A stretch of 64,000 bases of DNA, from assembly GCA_963717215.1 (NCBI GenBank), contig CAVQVS010000006.1:682001-746000 (forward strand). The letters are read 5' to 3'. The translations under genes were made by a program, and so were the position numbers. Positions 1 through 7,469 of this stretch are shown here, piece after piece; positions within the stretch are counted from its first letter, which is position 1, and each line of letters opens with the position of its first letter. The DNA comes from Roseiarcus sp963717215. Lineage in GTDB: Bacteria > Pseudomonadota > Alphaproteobacteria > Rhizobiales > Beijerinckiaceae. Below the pieces are notes generated by a model that worked only from the letters and a program-made list of their open reading frames with translations, was not told the DNA's origin and ran no database searches.

Positions 1-324
1 CCGGCCGCGGAGGCGATGCAGGAGGCGTTGAAGGACGTCACCATTCGTCCCCCCACGCCGCCGCTTGTCTCGAATGTCGAAGCCGAAGCCGTCACAGACC
101 CGGACGCGATCCGATCCGGCCTTGTCGCTCAAGTGACCGCGACCGTTCGCTGGCGCGACAGCGTGACTTATATGAGCGCGCACGGGGTGACCCGGTTCAT
201 GGAACTGGGTCAGGGCAAGGTTTTGACCGGGCTTATCAAGCGAATCGTGGAGAGCGGCGCAACGACCATCAGCATCGGCGCGCCAGCCGACATCGCCGCC
301 TTCCGCGCTTCGGCGCGGCCCTGA
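1..324 (+). CDS. fabD: Malonyl CoA-ACP transacylase FabD, C-terminal part
   Basis: The reading frame is open from the first base, so only the last 107 residues of the gene are present. FabD moves malonyl groups from CoA to acyl carrier protein for fatty acid synthesis in the cytoplasm. The visible part has the usual FabD tail: PLVSNVEA, then VRWRDSV, then FMELGQGKVLTGLIKRI. The catalytic Ser-His pair lies in the missing N-terminal part or at its edge. The next gene, fabG, starts 22 bases after the stop, as is common in fab operons. Identification rests on these conserved blocks and the neighbours. Confidence 0.93.
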   Translation, partial: PAAEAMQEALKDVTIRPPTPPLVSNVEAEAVTDPDAIRSGLVAQVTATVRWRDSVTYMSAHGVTRFMELGQGKVLTGLIKRIVESGATTISIGAPADIAAFRASARP

Positions 325-346
325 GAATCCGACGGGAGGGACGCTG

Positions 347-1083
347 ATGTTCGATCTGACTGGCAGAGTTGCGCTCGTCACCGGCGCGTCGGGCGGACTG
401 GGCCAGGCGATCGCGCGCGCCCTGCACGCGCAAGGAGCCTCGGTCGCGCTCTCCGGCACCCGGCGGGAGGCGCTCGAAACGCTCGCCGCCGAGCTCGAAA
501 CCCGGACGCATGCGGCGCCGTGCGACCTTTCCGACGCCGCGGCGGTGGAAGGGCTCATCCCGGCCGTCGAAAGGGCGCTCGGACCGATCGATATTCTCGT
601 CAACAACGCAGGCGTCACGCGCGACAGTCTGTTCATTCGCATGAAGGACGAGGACTGGGATACCGTGCTTGCGATCAATCTGACCGCGGCCTTCCGCCTG
701 TCGCGCGCCGCGCTGAAAGGCATGCTGAAACGGCGCTTCGGCCGAATAATAAACATAACGTCCGTTGTAGGCGTCCAGGGCAATGCGGGGCAAGGAAACT
801 ACGCCGCTGCAAAAGCAGGCATGATCGGCATGTCCAAGGCCCTCGCGACCGAGGTCGCGACGCGGGGCATCACGGTCAATTGCATCGCGCCCGGGTTCAT
901 CGATAGCCCGATGACTCGGGTTTTGGACCAGAAACAGCGCGACGCGATCCTCGCCACGATCCCAACGGGCGCCTCGGTTTCGACAAGGAGATTGGCGCCG
1001 CAGCCGTGTATTTAGCGAGTTCCGAATCGGCCTACATGACCGGGCAGACGCTGCATGTGAACGGCGGAATGGCGATGGTCTGA
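347..1083 (+). CDS. fabG: 3-oxoacyl-ACP reductase FabG, frame broken near 970
   Basis: FabG is an NADPH-dependent short-chain dehydrogenase that reduces 3-oxoacyl-ACP in the fatty acid elongation cycle. The N-terminal Rossmann motif TGASGGLG, the NNAG motif and the Ser...YAAAK catalytic block are all present in the first frame. That frame then runs into a stop at 1015. From about base 970 the +1 frame continues with RLGFDKEIGAAAVYLASS and ends with the typical HVNGGMAMV tail, stopping at 1083. One missing base near 968-970 explains this. FabG is normally essential, so a sequencing indel is more likely than a true pseudogene. acpP follows 267 bases downstream. Confidence 0.9.
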
Positions 1084-1350
1084 TGGCTCGGACTCGCCCG
1101 CAAGACCACGGTGCGACGGGTTGTGCGCCCCCTCGCGTTGCCCAAAAAGATATGCTATCGACCCCCTTTGTCGCGGGGCGCGGGAGGGGCGCTTTATTCG
1201 AGCGTCGGCGTCGGCGAACCCGAGCGATCCTGTCACCGCAACGAGGCGGGGCGTGGGCGCCCGACAGATGGGCCTTGCCCACGGCGGGGTCGATCGGGGA
1301 ATTGATCACAGGTCGGGCGGCAAAGCCCGATGCATAAGGGAAAAGATGAG

Positions 1351-1593
1351 ATGACCGATGTCGCAGAGCGCGTAAAAAAGATTGTCGTAGAACATCTCGG
1401 CGTGGAGGCCGACAAAGTCGTCGACACCGCCAATTTCATCGACGATCTGGGCGCCGACTCGCTCGACACGGTTGAGTTGGTGATGGCGTTTGAAGAAGAG
1501 TTCGGCGTCGAAATTCCCGACGACCAAGCTGAAACCATTGTAACCGTCGGCGACGCGGTCAAGTATCTTGAAAAGGCGTCGGCCAAGAAATAG
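1351..1593 (+). CDS. acpP: Acyl carrier protein AcpP
   Basis: An 80-residue acidic protein with the ACP signature GADSLDTVEL. Ser37 is the site for 4'-phosphopantetheine. ACP carries growing acyl chains between the fatty acid synthase enzymes. An ATG at 1330 is in frame, but it would add MHKGKDE in front of the universally conserved MTDVAERVKK start, so 1351 is chosen. It sits between fabG and fabF, the standard arrangement. The 267-base gap upstream probably holds its own strong promoter, as ACP is made in large amounts, though I did not identify -35/-10 boxes with confidence. Confidence 0.97.
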   Translation: MTDVAERVKKIVVEHLGVEADKVVDTANFIDDLGADSLDTVELVMAFEEEFGVEIPDDQAETIVTVGDAVKYLEKASAKK

Positions 1594-1654
1594 GTGCGCA
1601 ACGCGCTGCGCTGGCCCGGCCAGCCTTCGTCAAGACACTTTTTGATTTGAGTGC

Positions 1655-1677
1655 GGGCCGGGCGTCGCGTCCGGCCC
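1655..1677 (+). terminator. Hairpin downstream of acpP
   Basis: A perfect 7-bp stem (GGGCCGG at 1655-1661, CCGGCCC at 1671-1677) with a 9-base loop, 61 bases after the acpP stop. It is followed by a T-containing but not T-rich stretch. It could be an attenuating terminator that lets acpP be expressed more strongly than fabF. The placement fits, but the absent U-run keeps confidence moderate. Confidence 0.45.
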
Positions 1678-1758
1678 TTGTCGTATTCGCCGCGGCATTC
1701 CAATTGGCATCGATTGGTTGGCGCAAGATTCGCGGGCGGAAGCAGCTAGAGTGCAGGC

Positions 1759-3027
1759 ATGGGACAATTGAGGCGCGTGGTCGTTACCGGCCTTGGGATG
1801 GTTTCTCCGATCGCATGCGGCGTCGAGGCGACCTGGCGCCGGCTCCTCGCCGGCGAGTCGGGATTGGCCCAGGTCGAGAACTTCGACGTTTCCGACCTCC
1901 CTTGCAAAGTCGCCGCGCAAGTGCCGCGCGGCAGCGAGCCGGACGCTTTCCGTCCGGATGACTGGATGGATCCGAAGGAACAGCGCCGCGTCGACGACTT
2001 CATCATCTATGGCATGAGCGCCGCGACGCAGGCGCTCCGCGACGCCAGCTGGAGCCCACAGTCCTACGACGAGGAGATCGAGACCGGAGTCCTGTTTGGC
2101 TCAGGGATCGGGGGGCTCGGCGGCATCTACGACGCATCGGTCACCCTGCACGAAAAAGGACCGCGCCGGATCTCGCCGTTCTTCATTCCCGGACGGCTCA
2201 TCAACCTCCTGAGTGGACAGGTTTCGATCGCCCACAATCTCAAGGGCCCCAACCACGCGGTGGTCACGGCATGCTCGACCGGCGCGCACGCGATTGGCGA
2301 CGCCGGGCGGTTGATCGCACTTGGGGACGCCAATGTGATGGTTGCTGGCGGCGCCGAATCGGCGGTGAACCGCCTCGCGCTCGCCGGCTTCTCCGCCTGT
2401 CGCGCGTTGTCGACCGGCTTCAACGACAAGCCGAAGCAGGCCTCGCGTCCGTACGACCGCGATCGTGACGGGTTCGTGATGGGCGAGGGCGCCGGATGCG
2501 TGGTGCTCGAGGAACTCGAGCACGCCAAGGCCCGCGGGGCGCGCATCTACGCCGAACTGACCGGTTACGGCCTGTCCGGCGACGCCTACCACATCACCGC
2601 GCCGTCGCCCGACGGCGACGGCGCCTTTCGCGCCATGAGCGCGGCGCTCAAGCGCGCCGAACTCTCCCCCTCGGACATTGACTACGTCAACGCGCACGGC
2701 ACTTCGACCCCGATCGGCGACGAGATCGAATTGCACGCGGTCGAACGCCTGCTCGGCAATTCGGCCGCCAAGGCGACAATGTCCTCGACAAAGTCAGCGA
2801 CCGGCCATCTCCTTGGCGCGGCGGGCGCGGTGGAGGCGATCTTCTCGATCCTCGCGATCCGCGACCAGATCGCGCCGCCGACGCTTAATCTTGACAACCC
2901 CTCCGTCGAGACCGCGATCGATCTTGCGCCCCATGTGGCGCGCAAGCGGCCAATCCAGGCGACGCTGTCCAATTCCTTCGGCTTTGGCGGCACCAACGCC
3001 TCGCTCGTCTTCAGCGCGCTGCACTGA
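1759..3027 (+). CDS. fabF: 3-oxoacyl-ACP synthase II FabF
   Basis: A 422-residue condensing enzyme that joins malonyl-ACP to acyl-ACP during elongation. The catalytic triad of the KAS I/II family is complete: Cys172 in TACSTG, His313 in NAHGTSTP and His350 in ATGHLLG, with the Lys of SSTKSATGH nearby. The length is normal for FabF. The protein starts MGQLRRVVVTGLG, as usual in alphaproteobacteria. It follows acpP and precedes mltG, an order conserved in Rhizobiales. No frame disruption is seen. Confidence 0.96.
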   Translation: MGQLRRVVVTGLGMVSPIACGVEATWRRLLAGESGLAQVENFDVSDLPCKVAAQVPRGSEPDAFRPDDWMDPKEQRRVDDFIIYGMSAATQALRDASWSPQSYDEEIETGVLFGSGIGGLGGIYDASVTLHEKGPRRISPFFIPGRLINLLSGQVSIAHNLKGPNHAVVTACSTGAHAIGDAGRLIALGDANVMVAGGAESAVNRLALAGFSACRALSTGFNDKPKQASRPYDRDRDGFVMGEGAGCVVLEELEHAKARGARIYAELTGYGLSGDAYHITAPSPDGDGAFRAMSAALKRAELSPSDIDYVNAHGTSTPIGDEIELHAVERLLGNSAAKATMSSTKSATGHLLGAAGAVEAIFSILAIRDQIAPPTLNLDNPSVETAIDLAPHVARKRPIQATLSNSFGFGGTNASLVFSALH

Positions 3028-3031
3028 GCGG

Positions 3032-3074
3032 GCCGACCGGGCGATTGGGTGTTTCCCTGAAGCGCCCGGTCGGC
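3032..3074 (+). terminator. Strong 12-bp stem-loop after fabF
   Basis: Bases 3032-3043 (GCCGACCGGGCG) pair perfectly with 3063-3074, leaving a 19-base loop, starting four bases after the fabF stop. No T-run follows, so it may act as a partial terminator or an mRNA-stabilising hairpin between fabF and mltG rather than a strong intrinsic terminator. Confidence 0.5.
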
Positions 3075-3167
3075 TAAGCTCGGCCCAAGCGCGCGTCCGG
3101 TGTCGCAGCCTCGCGCGGGACGTGGACTGCAGCATCAGCGGCGAAAGACGAAAAAGCGGCAAGAGAC

Positions 3168-5081
3168 ATGAGCGGAGATCCCAATTCCGGCGACGGAGAC
3201 GCCCCTCGGCCGCGCGCAAGCCTGTTCGGCCGCCCAACGAAACCCGCGCTGAACGATCCGGCTCCGCCGCCGGCGAAACCGCCGCGCAAGCCGCGCCGGA
3301 TGGGTTTGTCGAGCCTCAGCGGATTGCTCACTTTTGTGCTTCTCGGAGCCCTCGGGACGGTCGGCGGGCTGGTCTGGCTCATGAAAGAGGCGCGGAGCCC
3401 CGGGCCGCTCACCGAGGACAAGGTGGTCATGATCACGCGAGAGGATGACGCCGCCGGTATCGCCGATCAGCTTGAGCGCGCGGGCGTCATCGACAGCGCG
3501 ACGTGGTTCAACCTGCTCACGGTGCTCGACGGCAATCGCGGCGCCCTGAAACGCGGTGAATATGCGTTCAAGGCGGGGATGAGCATGAACGACATCGAAA
3601 ACGAGCTCATCGCGCACCGCGTGATTCGATACAAGATCACCATCCCCGAGGGCCTGACCAGCGAACAGATTGTCGACCGGCTCCGCGAGGATACAGTTTT
3701 GACCGGCGACGTCAGGGAGACCCCGCGCGAGGGTTCTTTGATGCCCGATACCTACTTTTTCGAGCGGGGCGACACGCGGTTGTCGATTCTCTCGCGCATG
3801 GCGAAGATTCAGGCGAAAACGGTCGAAGACGTATGGAAGACGCGCGCGCCGGATTTGCCGATCAGATCGCCCTGGGAAATGGTGACCCTCGCCTCGATCG
3901 TCGAGAAAGAAACGGGCAAGACCGAGGAGCGGCCGCGCGTCGCTGGGGTGTTCATCAATCGACTTGACAAGCACATGCGGCTCGCTTCCGACCCGACCAT
4001 CGTTTACGGCCTGGCCTTGGGCAAGGGCACGCTTGGCCGCAGCATCACGAAGGCCGACCTGAATCAGCCGACGCCGTATAACACCTACCTCATTGAGGGC
4101 CTGCCGCCGGGCCCGATTTGCAACCCCGGCAAGGCGGCGCTGGAAGCCGTCGCCAAACCGGCGCGGAGCAAGGACCTCTATTTCGTCGCGGACGGAACCG
4201 GAGGGCACGCGTTCGCCGAAACATTGGATCAGCATAATAAAAATGTCGCCCGCTGGCGCCAGATCGAAAAGGACGTCAAAGACAAGCTCGCGCCGGACGT
4301 GACCGGGCCGGCAATTCGCGGTTCGATCGACGAGGTTGATCCGACTCAGTTTGGCGAACTTGTATCGCCAGGACAGGGCCAGGCTCCGGCCTCGATGATT
4401 GCCCGGCTCGGCAAGATCGGCGCAGAGAGGAACACGAAAGACGTCACGCCGCCCATCACGCCAGGCGTTAAGTCGATCAAGGAAACGAAGGCCGTCGCCG
4501 TTGGCGTCAAAGTTTTGCCGCCAGAAACTCTCGCGGGCGGGGACGGAGACTCCGGGCCTGCCTCTGCCTATGCCTCGCCGCAGTTCGGCGCGCTCGCCGC
4601 GCCGGCCCAGGGACTCGCATCGGCCTCGGTTCTCGCCCGTCTCAGCAAGATCGGCACGGACCGGAACGCCAAGGATGCGGCGCTCGCGTCCCTTTCCGCT
4701 CCGGGCGCGAAGACGATGGAGGAATCGGGCTTTGTCGTCTCCGGCGTCAACGATGCGCCGGCGGAAGGCTTGGCGTTTGGGAGCGACGACCCGCCGGCGT
4801 CGGGAGGAGGAGGGCCGATCGCTTCTGCCCCGCTCTCGCCAGCCATGCTCGCCGATGAGAAGGCGCGCGAAGCCAAATATGGAACGGGATCGGTGACGTT
4901 GGCCTCCTCCACCCTCGCCGACACCACGACCGCCGCGCCGACCCAGGTCTCGCCGGGCACCGCTTCCGGCCATCCGCGCATCTACGACGCCTCCGAAGGC
5001 ACTGCGCTCGATCCGCTGCTGAACAAGACCTACGATCTCAGCTACGCCAAGGTCGTGCCGGCTGATACATTCACGAAGTGA
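3168..5081 (+). CDS. mltG: Endolytic transglycosylase MltG with long repeat-bearing tail
   Basis: MltG (YceG family) is an inner-membrane lytic transglycosylase that cuts nascent peptidoglycan strands. The 637-residue protein has a cytoplasmic basic/proline-rich N-terminus, one membrane span around residues 48-71, and then the YceG domain. The catalytic Glu is Glu246 in the ASIVEKETG motif, and the conserved DPT and YNTY motifs follow. About 250 residues after the catalytic domain are unusual. They contain two similar segments near residues 393-465 and 470-540, each starting QFG and containing an ARLxKIGxxRNxKD core, in an Ala/Pro/Gly-rich context. E. coli MltG is about 340 residues, so the tail is an addition of unknown role, presumably periplasmic. 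Confidence 0.93.
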   Translation: MSGDPNSGDGDAPRPRASLFGRPTKPALNDPAPPPAKPPRKPRRMGLSSLSGLLTFVLLGALGTVGGLVWLMKEARSPGPLTEDKVVMITREDDAAGIADQLERAGVIDSATWFNLLTVLDGNRGALKRGEYAFKAGMSMNDIENELIAHRVIRYKITIPEGLTSEQIVDRLREDTVLTGDVRETPREGSLMPDTYFFERGDTRLSILSRMAKIQAKTVEDVWKTRAPDLPIRSPWEMVTLASIVEKETGKTEERPRVAGVFINRLDKHMRLASDPTIVYGLALGKGTLGRSITKADLNQPTPYNTYLIEGLPPGPICNPGKAALEAVAKPARSKDLYFVADGTGGHAFAETLDQHNKNVARWRQIEKDVKDKLAPDVTGPAIRGSIDEVDPTQFGELVSPGQGQAPASMIARLGKIGAERNTKDVTPPITPGVKSIKETKAVAVGVKVLPPETLAGGDGDSGPASAYASPQFGALAAPAQGLASASVLARLSKIGTDRNAKDAALASLSAPGAKTMEESGFVVSGVNDAPAEGLAFGSDDPPASGGGGPIASAPLSPAMLADEKAREAKYGTGSVTLASSTLADTTTAAPTQVSPGTASGHPRIYDASEGTALDPLLNKTYDLSYAKVVPADTFTK

Positions 5082-5099
5082 GGCGCCGTCAGTTCCGGC

Positions 5100-5973
5100 C
5101 TACGGGTGTACGGAAATGCGCTCATGCACGAGCGCGAGCGCAATGGCGCAGGCGTTCGAGACATTGAGGCTTTTGATCGCGCCGGGGAGATCGAGGCGCG
5201 CCAGTCGATCGCATCGCTCGCGCGTCAGCCGTCTTAGCCCCTTGTCCTCGGCGCCGAGGACCAGGGCGAGCGGGCGTGAAATCGTTTCCTTTGCGAGCGG
5301 GTCCGACGCCTCCGAATCGAGCCCGATTCGCCAATAGCCCATGTCTCCCATCTCCGCGAGCGCCCGCGCCAGATTGGTGACGCTGCAAATCGGCACATGC
5401 TCGAGCCCGCCCGAAGCCGACTTCGCCAGCGCGCCTGCGAAGTCAGGCGAGTGGCGCTCCGTCGTGACGAGTGCGTCGACGGCAAAAGCTGCGCCGGTGC
5501 GCAGGATCGCCCCGACATTGTGCGGGTCGGTGATCTGATCGAGAACCAGCACCAGGCCGTTCGCGGGCAAGTCCGCGACATCGATCGGCGCGAGCGGCCG
5601 CGCCTCGAGCAGCAGCCCCTGATGAACCGCCTCGCGGGGCGCGCGGGCCGAAATTTCATCAGGAACTCATGATCCGGATCTCGAGCCCGCGAGCGGCGAT
5701 CTCGCCGCTCAGCCGCTCGGCAGCCGCGGCCGTGGCGTAGAGGCGGATGAGCTCCCGCCGCGGGGCCTTGAGCGCCGCCCCGACGCTGTGAAAGCCATAG
5801 ATCAGCGAGACCTTGGCCTCCCTTCGCTCGCCCGTACGATCGCGGGGAGTTGAACGGGCAAGCGCCTGCTTAGCTTCGACACCCTGCCCTTTCGCTTGCC
5901 CGCGGGCCGCGGGCGGCGGGTTGCGCGATCCGAAGGAAGGCGCACTTGAGCGGCGGTCGCGTTTACGGGTCAT
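5100..5973 (-). CDS. rlmB: 23S rRNA 2'-O-ribose methyltransferase RlmB/TrmH family, frame broken near 5668
   Basis: A SpoU-family SAM-dependent RNA methyltransferase. The N-terminal part (from ATG at 5973) has a basic linker and then the substrate-binding domain LIYGFHSVGAALKAPRR. That frame stops just after EIRIMSS. Skipping one base gives DEISARAPREAVHQGLLLEA, and then the catalytic SPOUT domain with DQITDPHNVGAILRTG, VLGAEDKGL and the knot-forming SLNVSNACAIAL. One extra base near 5668 therefore splits an otherwise complete protein. It converges with mltG, with 18 bases between the stops. The exact rRNA position cannot be read from the sequence. Confidence 0.88.
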
Positions 5974-6269
5974 CGGCTGGAATGCTCCCGCGCATGGGTC
6001 CAAACGGCGGCGTTCACCGCCGCCACGCGCGCGAGTTCCCATCGCAAACCGCGATCTACGCCGCAAGAGCGCGCCGGGTCGGCCAGTCGGAATGCGAAAG
6101 ATTGTTGACGCGATGTCATGAAAAACGGGTTCTAGCGAACGTTGAGGGGCGCGAGCGTCCGGCAAAAAACGCCCTGCGCGGCTCGCGCGAGGCGGGCGGC
6201 CGTGAACGAATCCCGTCCGTCTCCGGTCGACGGCGACCTCAACATCTCGCCCGCGCGGGTGGAATGGCG

Positions 6270-6378
6270 CGCCTCGCGTGTCGTCCAGAGCGCCAGCCTT
6301 GATAAAGGCTACTCCCGGCATGACGGTGGCATCTGTGAAGATCGGAGACCCGCACGCCGGACAAGTTCGCGATCCCAT
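6270..6378 (-). pseudogene. Fragment resembling a GFA-family (CENP-V/glutathione-dependent formaldehyde-activating) protein
   Basis: A short minus-strand stretch reads GSRTCPACGSPIFTDA and then VMPGVAFIKAGALDDT. This is the zinc-binding C-terminal block typical of GFA/DUF636 proteins. Frames upstream and downstream do not give a convincing continuation, and a stop lies just before it. I read this as a decayed remnant. With only about 30 matching residues the call is tentative, and indels could hide a longer gene up to about 6480. Confidence 0.4.
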
Positions 6379-6706
6379 CTGTCACAAAAGTTTCCTGCCA
6401 AGAGCAAGGACTTGGCCGGCCATCCAATCGCCTGAATCTCGCTGTCAATTTTTAGGAAGAGGTTCACGAGGCTCTTCGGGAAGCCGCTTGACTGTCCGAA
6501 TACAAAGCTGGAACCTCGGGGCTGCCACTGTATTGAGTGAAGTCGCCTGGATTGCGATTTGATCCACGAAGGCAAGCGCGACGCGATGGCTGAGTTGACA
6601 TCGCGGACAAGCGCTTCAGATGCGAGGTCTCGTGCTGCAATTCAAAGCGCACGAAATTGTGTACGAATGTAAGTGGCTCGTCGTGCGTTTGTTCGAGGGA
6701 AGGTAG
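6379..6706. other. Non-coding stretch upstream of the TOMM precursor
   Basis: About 330 bases with no convincing gene on either strand. The part near 6640-6700 has lower GC than its surroundings and probably carries the promoter of the peptide gene at 6722. I could not assign -35/-10 boxes. It ends in a strong ribosome binding site, AGGAGGAA at 6707-6714, seven bases before the start codon. Confidence 0.5.
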
Positions 6707-6721
6707 AGGAGGAATTCCGCT

Positions 6722-7261
6722 ATGCCGCAAGTGAAGCGAGCCGCAAAGGGCAGGCGGTCCAATAAAGCTGTATCCGTGCTCGGAATCGCCGGGGTGTCCT
6801 GGGCGGCGTCGACCGGCGGATCGCCCGCAGATATACCGCCGACGTCTCTGGCGTCTCCCCCTCCCGGATCGATAGCCGATCTGCCATGGCAGGATGCAGC
6901 GTCGTTTCGAATCCCCTTCCTCGACGAGGAGGAAATCTCCGACGTCAGCCTGGCGACGTTCCATCTCTTCGACAAGGATGGCCTCGGAAACTCCCAGCCG
7001 GGCATACAAGTCGCTTGGCGAGGCTGCGGGGGCGGCTGCGGCTGCGGACATGGCTGCGGAGGCGGCTTTCGAGGCTGCGGCGGGGGCTTTCGAGGCTGCG
7101 CCGGCGGCTGTCGCGGCTGCGGCGTTGGCTTTCGGGGCTGCAGAGGCTGCGCCGTTGGCTTCGGCGGTTGCGGTTGCGGCGGTGGCTGCGGCGGCTGCGC
7201 ATGGGGCTGGGGTTGGAGCGGCGGTTGCTGCCTGTCGTGGGGAGGCTGCGCCCTCTGCTAG
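6722..7261 (+). CDS. Gly/Cys-rich TOMM precursor peptide
   Basis: A 179-residue peptide directly upstream of YcaO and SagB-type genes, read as their substrate. Residues 1-99 form a leader: a basic start, a hydrophobic stretch (SVLGIAGVSWAAS), a Pro/Ser-rich linker, and an acidic block EEEISDVSLATFHLFDKD that would suit recognition by the partner enzyme. Residues 100-179 form a core with 18 Cys, only 2 Ser and no Thr, in Gly-rich repeats such as FRGCGGG, CGGGC and RGCG, ending WSGGCCLSWGGCALC. Cyclodehydration of Cys would give a polythiazole peptide. The ribosome binding site is excellent. Neighbouring frames give Ala- or Arg-rich translations and are shadows. I do not recall a named family for this exact leader. 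Cleavage and activity are unknown. Confidence 0.82.
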   Translation: MPQVKRAAKGRRSNKAVSVLGIAGVSWAASTGGSPADIPPTSLASPPPGSIADLPWQDAASFRIPFLDEEEISDVSLATFHLFDKDGLGNSQPGIQVAWRGCGGGCGCGHGCGGGFRGCGGGFRGCAGGCRGCGVGFRGCRGCAVGFGGCGCGGGCGGCAWGWGWSGGCCLSWGGCALC

Positions 7262-7469
7262 CCGGAAGCGCCTTGCAATCGCGTTGACAGAGCAGATCAG
7301 TCTCGACCTGGCCAGAAATCTTGCAGCGCTTCTCAGGTAATGCGCGCGTCCAGCTTGCGAACCGCAACCGAGACGGTGGCGAACCTATCGACAACCGCTG
7401 GCGGCCGAGCTTGACGACGGAGCGCTGGCGGAGAATACGCGTTGCACTGGCGTCCGGAGCCGCGGCAAG

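Noticed and set aside
269..1309. Long minus-strand ORF opposite fabG
   Set aside because: It is antisense to fabG, rich in Arg and Pro without any domain, and the plus strand carries a clear FabG. It is a shadow of GC-rich codon use.
3135..4973. 612-codon minus-strand ORF opposite mltG
   Set aside because: Low-complexity Arg-rich translation without family features; MltG on the other strand is certain.
6894..7340. Ala-rich ORF in the precursor region
   Set aside because: It is the same Gly/Cys repeat DNA read in another frame, starts inside the precursor gene and lacks a ribosome binding site as good as that at 6707.
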